A stretch of 64,000 nucleotides of DNA. Source: Doryteuthis pealeii. Taxonomy: Eukaryota; Mollusca; Cephalopoda; Myopsida; Loliginidae. Where the stretch lies: NCBI GenBank assembly GCA_023376005.1, contig CM042179.1:15207272-15271271 (forward strand). Reading direction: 5' to 3'. The position numbers were made by a program, and so were the translations under genes. The notes beneath the pieces were generated by a model. It made no database searches. It saw only the letters and a program-made list of their open reading frames with translations, and was not told where the DNA came from. Shown piece by piece: positions 25,109 to 34,899 of this stretch (its first letter is position 1; every line of letters starts with the position of its first letter).

Positions 25109-25397
25109 AGGGTGTCCATAAAGTCTGTTTACAACTTTAAAAAAGTATTAGAAAATCAAATGAACAGACAAATATGTGGAAATTATAACAAAATGAGGAG
25201 TATATTAAAGTTTATTTGCCTCATTTAATACACCTCGACATGGGGAACCATTAGTTGCACGACGTATATTAAGACGGTACTCGATTTCTTGTCATGCTCG
25301 CTATATATTTATATCGTTATAATTTCCACATATGTGTCTGTTCATTTGATTTTCTAATACTTTTTTAAAGTTGTAAACAGACTTTATGGACACCCTA
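25109..25397. mobile_element. Palindromic non-autonomous mariner-like element
   Basis: The ends are TATAGGGTGTCC (left) and GGACACCCTATA (right). The inverted repeats are about 85 bp each, with matching GTCTGTTTACAACTTTAA / TTAAAGTTGTAAACAGAC arms. The central 110 bp is the reverse complement of the end of the transposase gene next door (24981-25080 region), so the element is an internally deleted copy in opposite orientation. A TA target duplication is compatible with the flanks. Confidence 0.75.
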
Positions 25398-25409
25398 TAT
25401 TGTAGAAAA

Positions 25410-26870
25410 AAATTCGTTGCAAAAAATCAAATTAAAATTGATGAGAACAATTGTAGTAATTAAAATTTGGGCATTCCAAATTTCAGGATTGCGATTTTGG
25501 ATTCGGCCCGGAATATTTTTAATTTGCTCATGGAGTCAGCCTGACGGCCTTTAGGAATACAAATAAAAAATGACTGACACCCTGAAATTCGCATTTATTA
25601 GAGATTTTCGCTAGGCTCCATTAAGAATGTGCAAAATGAACCAGTATAGCAAGGGATTCCGGAGCACTGTGGTATTTATTTATTTTTTTGTAAATATATC
25701 CACTTTCATAGGTATAATGCACCCCCCCCACACACACACACACACTACTGAAGAATTACTTACTCTTGCTGTATATAGATTAATGCTCATGTTCCGTAAT
25801 CTTTATCAACATCGTCCAAGATGAAATGTAAAAATTTAAATTCTGCTTATTTGGTGTCGCTTATCCGCCGAATTCTTATTTCTTACAAGCATCGTCACCT
25901 CAGCTAAATAATGGACCATTCCGTTTTTATTATAAAGAAAGAAAGGGAAGAAACAGGACAAGCGATACGGAAATGTATAATAAGAAAGAAAGAAAGAAAG
26001 AAAGAAAGAAGACATTTGGGGAAAGATAGAGAAATGGGTTGAGCGCGGGGAAGTAATAAGGCTAATCTGCTTCAGTCGAACATAATAAAAAAGATGAATA
26101 GAAAGAAAGGAAAAATGAGTGAGAAATAGTTAAATCAAGATTATTATACTTTTTACATATTAAAATATTACACAATAGCTCTCAAGTAAACATATCAAAC
26201 CACGTAATAATTGAATTATCATTCTGTGGTATATTAACTGGTCCGGCTAGTTATAATTTAATTCATATTATATATAACATCCATATTTATTTAGTCCTTT
26301 ATTGGTCAATTTTGTCTAATGTTTTTCACATCGCTGTCCAAAATGCACTTTCATTTGGTTCTCGCCCTTCTTTTCCATGCTGACCCAAATCGCTTAACAA
26401 TTTTGTCTTCCCATTATCATGAAAGTCTACCGTGTGGTCGTTATCGGTATCTCGGATACCAATCAACTACACAGGTCCACCTGTTGTCTGAGAACCCTAC
26501 TTACAGCCTAGCAGAAGTTCTGCTTTCGGTAATCCGCGATCACATCCTTCACTCCGCTCCCGAATTTCCTCGGATGTGCTCACGCAACGATGTTCCCAGC
26601 ATGAAATATTTCCCTAGCCGTAGCTATAAATTTATATAGTATATTATAATTTAGTCTATATTATGAGTACAATTTTTTATTAATGAAAACTTGATCAAAG
26701 ATAGCTAAATATTTTAAAACTGCGTAGATACCCACCTCACATACCCACTTTTTTTTCTTTTTTTTATGTTTTGCGGCATATCAGCCTCAGTGGGTCATTT
26801 AATGCCGATACAGTTTTGAAATAAACCAATTCTTAATGGATAATACAATTTTTTTTTATAAATACATTTT
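25410..26870. other. No recognised gene
   Basis: Contains (CA)n at 25729-25744, (GAAA)n at 25984-26010, and a GC-richer block at 26320-26640. That block has an open frame of 106 codons, but the frame has no recognisable domain and is probably repeat-derived. Confidence 0.4.
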
Positions 26871-26874
26871 TCTA

Positions 26875-27365
26875 TTTAACCCATAGATGGGACCCTAACA
26901 GGTACTACCACTCCGGGTCAGAGTGGACTAGGAAGCAATGGTGATGAAGGGGTGCTCCACATTCCCCAAACCTCCAAAACTGGAACCTCACCATCAGATA
27001 GAGTTTAACGTCATTCCAGGACATGTAGACCCGCAGCCACCGCCTTCTAGCACCATATGATAAAAAGGGCTGGGGCTTGCCATAAGGGCAATAGGGTTGG
27101 GAAAATCATATAGGTGCTAGGGCTTGACGTGACCAGCCGATTGATCGGAGGGGGCCTCTCCGACCGCCCGTCTAGCCCAAGATAGGGCCAAAGTGGAGTA
27201 TTGCATGTCATGAACTGCTCATCCACCTGGGCTCTATCCTTAAGCATCACGGGTCGCCACCCACGGCCAACAGGTGGCCCCATTGGGGGAGTCTTACCCC
27301 TCTGCAGAGGTGCAGTCGGTGCATTCTAACGCCCCAGGCGACAGGGCGGACATAACCACTTCCCT
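26875..27365 (-). repeat. Unclassified repeat R, longer copy
   Basis: About 490 bp of markedly GC-rich sequence in an AT-rich setting. Its minus strand ends in the same TGTTAGGGTCCCATCTATGG motif as the copy at 17214-17350. It contains GGCCACCTGTTGGCCGTGGG and CTAGACGGGCGGTCGGAGAG blocks. I recognise no protein domain in either strand; the family is unknown to me. Confidence 0.65.
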
Positions 27366-27547
27366 ATTTCCAGATTTGACTGCGTGTTAAGGGAATTCTG
27401 GATTAATCCAGAGGAATATTAGGAGGTTTCTTCTTGAAATTAATTCAGAACTAGAAAATAAATTTTTATCTTATTTCACTTTTGTCAAAAATAAAAATTC
27501 ATACCCCGCCCGAACAAAACACAAAAATCGAGCAACTATATCGAAAT

Positions 27548-27752
27548 TAACTAGTTTGACAATCAGTTGCCTAACCAAGGTTAAAGAGCCCAGTCTGACC
27601 TACTATTTACCCACAGCTGGAGGGAGAGTAGAATTTATGCCTTTCCCAAGGGTATTAGCGCTAAGTAAAAATGCAATTTCCACGTTCAGGATTTGAATTC
27701 GGGGCAACAAGTCTATTTCCCATGACTTTAACCATTACACTACGCGCTTCCA
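27548..27752 (-). repeat. SINE family B
   Basis: The minus-strand head GGAAGCGCGTAGTGTAATGG lies at 27752 and the body runs down to about 27548 (plus strand: CAGTTGCCTAACCAAGG). Confidence 0.85.
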
Positions 27753-27781
27753 TTTGTTTGTGTAGAGTTGGAAATTAATTC

Positions 27782-27845
27782 TATATATATATATATATAT
27801 AATTCATGCACACAGACACATACACATACACATACATAGATACAT

Positions 27846-27880
<35 letters not shown>

Positions 27881-27892
27881 TATATATATAGT
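27782..27892. repeat. (TA)n, (CATA)n and (CA)n microsatellites
   Basis: A cluster of short AT, ACAT and AC tracts between a SINE and a Helitron. Confidence 0.9.
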
Positions 27893-27944
27893 TTTATTTT
27901 CTTAACTTGTACGATTGAAATTTACGCAAAAAATTTAGTATCAA

Positions 27945-28352
27945 CTAGAAGCGGCTACCCGACGTCGCCTGGGTAGAGGGTGGGATAAAAGGTAGTCTCG
28001 CAGATCAATTATTATTGAATCGCAAGTTGGATTCCCGTAGGATGCTCTATTAAAATCTCTATGTAAAAAAAGACATTGCGTTAATTCAGACACCTTGAAA
28101 AGAAAAATCAATGTCTCCTATTAAAATAGTATATGCAAAAAAAAAAAAAAAAAATGCTATTATCATTTAAATTTTATTTTTTTAAATTATCTTCACGAAT
28201 ATAAATCTAATCTTCATTGTTTTTGTTCAAAAATCAAGATCTGGTGATAGTGAATGTGTATATATATTTACTTTGTCATTAATTGTTTTATTTTCATAGT
28301 TTCCTCCGAACATACATACACACACACAAACTGCCCTTTATATATGTATAGA
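27945..28352 (-). mobile_element. Non-autonomous Helitron H2
   Basis: On the minus strand the element starts TCTATACATATATAAAGG (28352 downward) and ends with a hairpin (CTACCC ... GGGTAG) followed by CCGCTTCTAG at 27945. The base before the 5' TC is A and the base after the 3' CTAG is T, the Helitron insertion rule. It is about 408 bp, has no coding capacity, and carries a SINE family C fragment near its 3' end. It is related end to end with the plus-strand element at 35251-36079. Confidence 0.8.
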
Positions 28353-28359
28353 TAGATAG

Positions 28360-29650
28360 ATGTTTACTTTTTACTGCGATCTGCTCAAAGCTCGAAACCA
28401 AAGGTATTTCTTTAATGCGTGAATGGCTTATTTTATGTAAAGTTTCGAAGATGATTTGGGGAAGATCTCTCACCTCTTGTCCGTTGTTCGTTCATTTTTA
28501 AAATATGCAACCATTCATCGTTGTTTGTTTTCTTCCACAAACGCTTCCGCGTGCAGATAAAATTCCTTGTTTGATTTTGACCACACAGTTTTGAAAAATA
28601 CAATTAGTTTAGGATTGTTAAATCACTCATAAATAACGTTGTAACTGTAGTATTTTTGGTATCCTATTGAGCGTGGGAACTTATTCCATATACACCGGCG
28701 GAAGTAAACACCGCCTATTGTACAATTCTTAATAAACCATAATATACAGACCCGCCATAATGATTAACACGTGTGTTGTTATTTGATGTGCTCTAAGATG
28801 ATTTGTAACAATCCTTTATACAAACAGAAGATATTACATAACTGTTTATTCAATCATCTAAATTAGAAAGTGGTGGAAATATTCAATTAACTTGTAAAGC
28901 CCATAAATCGAATGGCTGAACTCACTTGACCCCAATCTAATGTTAAAATTGGATAGAGTTCTAAGAAGATCTACACATTAATATTTCTGTTATTTGCATT
29001 GGAAGAAATTACAATAATTGCTCCGTAATGATGTTTGAAATCATTCTATTCTTCGAGATTAATCCTACTTGATAGAACCATTTTTGGTCAAATTTTACCT
29101 GCCTGGAACATACCTAGATTAAATTACAAATGCCAATAGATCTAACGAAAGAAAATGATTTCACACTAAATAAAAAAAAATGATATCCCGCAGAACCTAT
29201 TGTTACAATTTATAGTGTTATAAATTGTTGACAAACCCTGTAGCTGAATATGGAGGCCGTTGGGTTTGAGATCAGAAAGTGGAAATTTGCCAGTAACGGT
29301 TACAGCTCTCTGATCCCTAGAGGTGCAAAACACGTAACTAGTTAGTTTTAGATTTTAGTTTAAACCTGACTGTGAAGCAGAGCAGACGTGCTTCTGCGAG
29401 GTTGATATCTCATCTGCGCGGAAAAGAACATGAGCTAAATAAAAGCTTGATCAAGAAATGTCTTGTGAATTTAATTAATTTCAATGACTAAAATACGAAG
29501 CCCTTAGAAGAAGTCCTTAGCAAGAAGTGTCGGCCAGAGAAGAAGAGGAAACAGCCAGACAAGCTAGCAAGAAGCAAGTAAGATCTCCAACCAAGCAAGT
29601 CTCTAATACCTCTCTCTATCATCGAGAACTCTCTGAAGTTACTCTCTCAT
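28360..29650. other. No recognised gene
   Basis: Unassigned AT-rich sequence without terminal repeats or open frames of interest. Confidence 0.45.
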
Positions 29651-29654
29651 GTAT

Positions 29655-29800
29655 ATACCCAATGAGGGTATATAACACTATTACCTATGCAGACTACGCA
29701 GATGATTTAGCACTTTTTGCAAATACACCAGCTCAAAATCTCTGCTGTATAGTCTGGAGTAGGTAGCAAAAGGCATTAATCTCTACATGAAACACTTAAG
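29655..29800 (+). pseudogene. LINE reverse-transcriptase fragment (YADD box)
   Basis: Encodes TITYADYADDLALFANTPAQ followed, after a frame change, by a few more residues of the domain. YADD carries two of the catalytic aspartates of reverse transcriptases. Only about 40 codons are left. Confidence 0.75.
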
Positions 29801-30890
29801 TGCTATATACCTTACATAATGGGTATATCCCAAATCCTCATACATACGAGAGTATTATGCTGACTGAGTAGTCTATACCACTAGCAGTAGTTTAACTTTC
29901 CCACGCCGCTGGCGAGTGTTGTGTTTTGTTAATGTTATAAAGATTCCTTTTCATTTCCAACCTCTGTTTGGTTATTTCTCATTTAGTAACCTTTGTTACA
30001 ACATTAAGTACACCCTAACCATTTATTTTATAAAAGTTCATTTTCTTCTTACCCCAACACACCAGTATCTTATTTCTAATGAAACATTATGCTCTTATTA
30101 GGTATCATGTACCCAACTGCAGTGAAATTTGGTAACTAATTTTTAAATAATCATGTTTAGTCTGAAAATATACCATATAGAATTTTGCGAAAGGGTTTAC
30201 TTATTTTTGAATCACTACATATTGACAATTTGGTCACAGAGTTTCAGTGCTGTCGAGTTTGTTAATAAATAGTACCTAATAATATCCGTTTCGATAGTAG
30301 AATGTTCCATTAGAAAGAATAATATCCTTGTATCGTTAGTCTAGAAAAATAAACGTATTTAAAAAATTAAAACTTGTTTGTGGATGATACTGAGCATATT
30401 TATCCAACACCTTCATACAAGGAAGATGTTAATCTGAAGGTTTTATTAACTGTTTATTTTACGCTTTGCTACAAATTTGAATATATTTAAACGGGAAAGC
30501 TTATAGAATAATTTCATTTAGTTTATAATACCCTACCAAAACTTACAAAATAATTAAAATCATTTAATAATAACGCACATAAATACGTATTGTACATTTC
30601 TTCTTTCATAAAACATTGTGGAGATATTTAGCATGACAACATAAGTAAATTTAGTACAATTCATGTATGCATATAAAAACGAGTTGACAAAATAACAAAC
30701 CAAAAACAACCGAACCAAACTCATTGGAATAATCGGAACATTAAGGTCAAAGTTGATGTTTCTTTGTGTGTAATTTGTTAGTTATCTCCTCCTACATAAG
30801 TTATCTCATCCTACTATAAGCGTAGTACAGTTGGTGTGAATTCAAAGTTTTGTGTCTTGCATTCATCTTGTAACAGAGTTGAATACTTGA
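29801..30890. other. No recognised gene
   Basis: Unassigned. The patch at 30236-30290 resembles 15318-15375. The CTTCATACAAGGAAGATGT motif at 30411-30429 also occurs at 3535-3553, near the end of the mariner relic, so both may belong to one dispersed repeat. Confidence 0.4.
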
Positions 30891-30894
30891 CACA

Positions 30895-31105
30895 AAATCC
30901 AACACTCCTAGACTGGTTGCCTAAGCAAGGTTAAATAACCTTTTCAATCTCACTATTTACCTGTAGCTAAGGGGGGATAACAGATGGATTCATGCCTGTC
31001 CAAAGAACATTAGCGTGAAGTAAAAAGCAAGCAGTATCATTCAGGTTTTGAACTCGGGTCACTGATTCCACTTCCTACAATAACTATTACACAAAGTACG
31101 TCTCC
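30895..31105 (-). repeat. SINE family B
   Basis: Body and head are recognisable on the minus strand (plus strand: AGACTGGTTGCCTAAGCAAG ... ACTATTACACAAAGTACGTC). The copy is diverged. Confidence 0.7.
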
Positions 31106-31441
31106 TGGACGATGGTGTACATGTTGATCGTCAGCTCAGTATGGTGAAAAAAAGAAACTTCTCATGAACTGAAAAACCAGTGTCATTACCTTATGATTGC
31201 TGCACACGAGACGACGTCTTTCAGAATGATGCGTTTTCTCCAGTCATCAGGAAGCTGCACTGACTGTTGATTATGAGAATTAAATATCGGCCAGTGTGTG
31301 TGTCCCCTCCGAGACAGCATCATTTTAGCTTGATTGGAACACATTCCAGCTACTCGCCCAATTTTCAGACGTCGTAGTGCTTTTGTTATTCGGTCAGTGA
31401 GACAAGTTCCCCACAAGAGGCTTTCTTAGGACAAGATTAGA

Positions 31442-31625
31442 ATTGGACACCTAGCATAGTGGATAAAGACGTTGAGTTTAAGACAGGTTTAAACGACAGT
31501 TATCTCCGGGATTCATGTTCAATCCTGGTCAAGGGCGACAGTAACATAGAATAATAATTAACACAGCTTAATACCTGTATCCCAGCTATGGTTAGCAGAA
31601 TGGTTAAACTGTGGCATATGGAAAT
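31442..31625 (+). repeat. tRNA-derived SINE, family E
   Basis: Starts GGACACCTAGCATAGTGGAT (A-box-like) with a B-box-like ATGTTCAATCCTGG at about 31516, followed by an AT-rich body. It is the only copy in the window outside the duplicated sequence. Confidence 0.55.
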
Positions 31626-31679
31626 CTAATAGATTGGATTGGAGTTATTAGAATAATAACTAATTAGATTAATTTTATT

Positions 31680-31969
31680 TACCGTATTTGATGGTATATA
31701 GGACGCACGTTTTTTCCAAAATGTTGGTCTTATACATCGCAGGTGCAGTATGAGACCTCTGGTAGGCTTAGGCTAATATTCTCTATGATGCTCACTAACC
31801 CAGCTTACACTTAGTACTTTTACCAACCCTAAACTCCATGCATCCTTATTTTATTGCTGGTATTGTTATAATCAAGGTTAACAATATATGCTTAAATATA
31901 CTAAAAACTTTTTTCCTGAGTCTGACCTGCTGAAATAGGGGTGCGTCTTATATGCCGTCAAATACGGTA
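31680..31969. mobile_element. TIR element (MITE), 290 bp
   Basis: The left end TACCGTATTTGATGGTATAT and GGACGCAC are mirrored at the right end by GTGCGTCTTATATGCCGTCA and AATACGGTA. The TIRs are about 29 bp with few mismatches. The interior has no coding capacity. The target-site duplication is unclear, so the superfamily is not assigned. Confidence 0.8.
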
Positions 31970-32400
31970 TTTTGTTATTGTCAAAAAGAACCAGAATGGT
32001 TAAATTACAAGAATGTTAATTGCATTGGGTACTCGCTTGGTTACCTCATTTTAGAAATTACCCCTCCCCACTTTAGAGGTACGGGGTACTTTTTAAGATA
32101 TCACAATTTTTCCTTTTAGACATACATGCGCTGTATCTAAACTTTGACCCCCTTCTGAGTGTGATCGAATTTACCTATATATATATTTCCTCTTTTTGTA
32201 TTTCATTGTTGAGCTAGACAGAGTATCACTCATAGATAAGTAAGTACGCCCTGTTATCGTCTAGATAGCTCGTCAATAAAAGTGTGTTGAGTTTCAAGAA
32301 TTGTCTTTGAATTAATTCCTGTAAGAAACCCACATTTCTTATTCCAATATTTCTACAAATATATCCATAAACTGCTAACCTTGATATTCCTAGTTTTATT

Positions 32401-32565
32401 GTGACGCTGAAATCCAGTGCTACCCAGCAACTCCTGCGACACTACCGCTGCCAAACTATTGGTTTCTTACTTTTCCCTTGGATCACAGCGGCAGTGTGAA
32501 GAGGGGGTGTTTCTGCTTGGGCAACAGCTCATCCTCCATATGATCTCACCCAGACTACTTGGTTC
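32401..32565 (+). repeat. Unclassified dispersed repeat S, copy 1
   Basis: GCTGCCAAACTATTGGTTTC ... GCTTGGGCAACAGCTCATCC matches 43853-43993 in the same order and orientation, with moderate divergence. It is directly followed by (TA)n. Confidence 0.65.
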
Positions 32566-32569
32566 CGAG

Positions 32570-32570
<1 letters not shown>

Positions 32571-32600
<30 letters not shown>
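32571..32600. repeat. (TA)n microsatellite
   Basis: About 15 AT units. Confidence 0.95.
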
Positions 32601-32604
<4 letters not shown>

Positions 32605-32666
32605 GATTTAATATATACATAGCTTTATTTTGAAATAATACTGAGTACTCTTATGGGAAAGACTTC

Positions 32667-32694
32667 CGGGCAACAGTTAGTTCCCTTTATATTT

Positions 32695-32755
<61 letters not shown>

Positions 32756-33115
32756 TATGAAAAGGTGGAATGAAAACATCACACAATGCTGTTAAAGAGA
32801 AAACAATTTATGATATAATCATAGCTGATACTGATCAATATTTCGATTTTACAAAAATCATCATCAGAGCTCATTCACTCCATGGTGTTTGGGTCGGAGA
32901 AGAATGTTAAATCCTTTGATTTGATTTGACATTCTTCTCCGACCCAAACACCACGGAGTGAATGAGCTCTGATGATGATTTTTGTAAAATCAAAATATTG
33001 ATCAGTATCAGCTATGATTATATTATAAATTGTTTTCTCTTTAACAGCATTGTGTGATGTTTTCATTCCACCTTTTCATACTCATATTGTCGGATTAATT
33101 TCCTTTCTTTTAACT

Positions 33116-33161
<46 letters not shown>

Positions 33162-33190
33162 TGGAAAATATAAAGGAACTAACTGTAACT
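32667..33190. repeat. Large palindrome (foldback), about 524 bp
   Basis: The arms 32756-32910 and 32928-33085 are nearly perfect reverse complements (for example GTGTTTGGGTCGGAGAAGAA against TTCTTCTCCGACCCAAACAC) around a centre of fewer than 20 bp. Beyond them, each side has a (TA)n tract (32698-32751 and 33119-33160). Outer arms mirror too: AACAGTTAGTTCCCTTTATA against TATAAAGGAACTAACTGTAA. The right end merges with the first hammerhead ribozyme. Confidence 0.9.
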
Positions 33191-33232
33191 GCACTGATGA
33201 GAGGTGATACCTCGAAACATGTGTCTGTAGTT
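33187..33232 (+). ncRNA. Hammerhead ribozyme HHR1
   Basis: All parts of the hammerhead core are present in order. Helix I 5' strand: AACTGCA (33187-33193). Core: CTGATGA (33194-33200). Helix II: GAGGT, loop GAT, ACCTC (33201-33213). GAAA at 33214-33217. Minimal helix III: AC closed by loop ATGT onto GT (to 33224). Cleavage-site C at 33225. Helix I 3' strand: TGTAGTT (33226-33232), which pairs with all seven bases of the 5' strand with one G-U. This is the open-helix-I (type I) permutation with a very short helix III. Known families of this form, which often need to act as dimers, occur in metazoan retrozymes, Penelope-like elements and some satellites. Cleavage is predicted after 33225. Confidence 0.88.
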
Positions 33233-33537
33233 TATTCTATTATACGCTCCCAATTTCGGTTGAGCACTTTATTTAGAAGGGATTTAATTGCAAAATTCAC
33301 CGTATTCGGCGTTCAGCTAAGACTCACTCTGTTTACAAAGTTTGAGACCTCTAGGTGAATTCATTTCCGCTTAGAAATGTAGTGATTAAATAGCCTGCTA
33401 TACTTGGCAGCTGACTGTGGCCGTATGGGTAAGAGGTTTGGCGAGCGTATGTTCGTTCGGGTCTCGAACCCGGCCAGAGGTGGCTGATAAAATGGTATAA
33501 CTGCACTGATGAGAGGTGATACCTCGAAACATGTGTC
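33226..33537 (+). mobile_element. 312-nt unit bounded by two hammerheads (retrozyme- or SINE-like)
   Basis: The interval between the two predicted cleavage sites. A direct repeat of about 50 bp (33188-33238 and 33500-33550), containing the ribozymes, flanks it. Near its 3' end are tRNA-like Pol III boxes: A-box-like TGGCCGTATGG (33418-33428) and B-box-like GGGTCTCGAACCC (33459-33471). There is no open reading frame. Known families with related architecture are metazoan retrozymes, the pseudo-LTRs of Penelope-like elements, and the hammerhead-bearing Sm-alpha SINE-like family of schistosomes. Which of these it belongs to cannot be decided from one copy. Confidence 0.6.
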
Positions 33538-33544
33538 TGAAGTT
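33499..33544 (+). ncRNA. Hammerhead ribozyme HHR2
   Basis: Identical to HHR1 in core, helix II, GAAA and helix III. CTGATGA lies at 33506-33512, ACCTCGAAAC at 33521-33530 and the cleavage-site C at 33537. Helix I (AACTGCA with TGAAGTT) has one G-A mismatch where HHR1 has a G-U pair. The core starts 312 bp after that of HHR1, so cleavage at both would release a 312-nt RNA (33226-33537). A (CT)n(TA)n tract follows at once. Confidence 0.88.
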
Positions 33545-33545
33545 T

Positions 33546-33546
<1 letters not shown>

Positions 33547-33605
<59 letters not shown>

Positions 33606-33617
33606 AACACACACACT

Positions 33618-33685
<68 letters not shown>

Positions 33686-33690
33686 TTAAA
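33547..33690. repeat. (CT)n(TA)n(CA)n(TA)n(TG)n compound microsatellite
   Basis: From 33601 the block is itself a palindrome: TTTAAACACAC... (TA)n ...GTGTGTTTAAA. Confidence 0.95.
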
Positions 33691-34255
33691 TGTAGTTTGG
33701 TGGGTTGGTTGCTGGTTTTACGGCATGTTAACCCTTTTTGGGCTATGCAATGCAGATCTGCATCTTTTTTCAATCGAGAAGAAATTAGGACACTTGAAAA
33801 AAAAAAGGAGAATTATGAATATCTAGAAATATTAGAAGCAGAAAAGGAAAGAAAGGAATACTTCAGAAGAACAAGAAACTAAGAAACTAAGCTATGTAGT
33901 AGAAACCTTATCAAGGGAAGAAACACATTAGCTGTCTCTCTCGGCAGAGGTGAGCTCCGGCAGATGGACCAAAGGACAAGGAAACTCATGACCATGCACA
34001 AATCATTACACCCAAGAGACAACATAGACAGACTATATGTAGACTACCAAGAAAGAAGATACGACGATCCGAGCACTTGACGAATACACTAATAAAAGTA
34101 AGGAAATACTAATTGCAGCAGCCAGGAAAAAGCAATTGCAACACGTTGACAAGCAGAAATAGATCAAAATCTAAAAAACACACATGAAAAGAAAAACAAC
34201 TACATGGCTACTTCAAGCGATATACTCAAGAGATATCCAATCAGAAGATATAGAC
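33691..34255 (+). other. Unassigned sequence, possible element body
   Basis: Two short overlapping open frames rich in Lys and Glu (about 33780-33880: EKKKENYEYLEILEAEKERK) look coiled-coil-like. The region 33950-34080 is GC-richer, and its translation in one frame reads like a basic segment, but I recognise no domain. Confidence 0.35.
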
Positions 34256-34266
34256 ATGGCTAGGAA

Positions 34267-34482
34267 GAGGACGATTGTCCTCATCTTTATTTTTATTTAC
34301 ACAACGTTTCTGCCATCCAGCCTTCTTCAGGTATTTCTTGTTACTCGGGAATCTTCTCTCAAGGAAGGGATTCCCGAGTTCGAGAAGGTTCCTGAGTCCG
34401 ACAAGAAATACCTGAAAAAGGCCGTAGGGAACATCGGCCGAAACGTTGTGTAGATAACAATGAAGATGAGGACAATAGTCCG
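34267..34482. repeat. Inverted pair of hammerhead-like motifs
   Basis: The minus strand of the left arm has CTGAAGA (34330-34324), a short helix II and GAAAC (34310-34306). The plus strand of the right arm has CTGAAAA (34412-34418), an AGGCCG/CGGCC helix II and GAAACGTTGTGT (34440-34451). The two arms are reverse complements over AGAAATACCTGAA and GAAACGTTGTGT and in the outer GATGAGGACAAT. The left copy keeps CTGANGA; the right copy has lost the core G, and neither has a clear GUC site. Paired CTGAAGAAGGC...GAAACGTT motifs are typical of Penelope-like elements. Confidence 0.6.
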
Positions 34483-34899
34483 AATAATCTAAATAATATA
34501 CATTAGATAATTTTCTATTTTATTTCGATTCATTGTTTTCAAATTTTATTATTGAAAAAAAAAATCTTAAAAGAAAAAATTAATTGGGACATATTTATTT
34601 AAAAATGTCCAAAATAATATAAATAAAACAAAATTATCTAAGAATGTATATGAAAAACAAGTTTATTTTCACGAAAAGTAAAAGCAGATCAATAGATTGT
34701 ACGAGTGTGGCTCCTGCTTCTAATTTAAAGGGAGCAAAAAAAAAAAAAATAATAAAAAGCTGAAATTTTTAGAAGTACGAACATTGAAGGAATCTAAATA
34801 GCAACTTTTGTATATACTATATAATCGTTTTGCTCGACTATTGTTTGTTCACTAGAAACTGTCCTCGTCGCGATAAACAATTTAAATTTTAATCGCAAT

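Noticed and set aside
26319..26639. 106-codon open frame as a gene
   Set aside because: No domain, no splice or start support, and the surrounding sequence is repeat-rich. A GC-rich repeat can stay open by chance.
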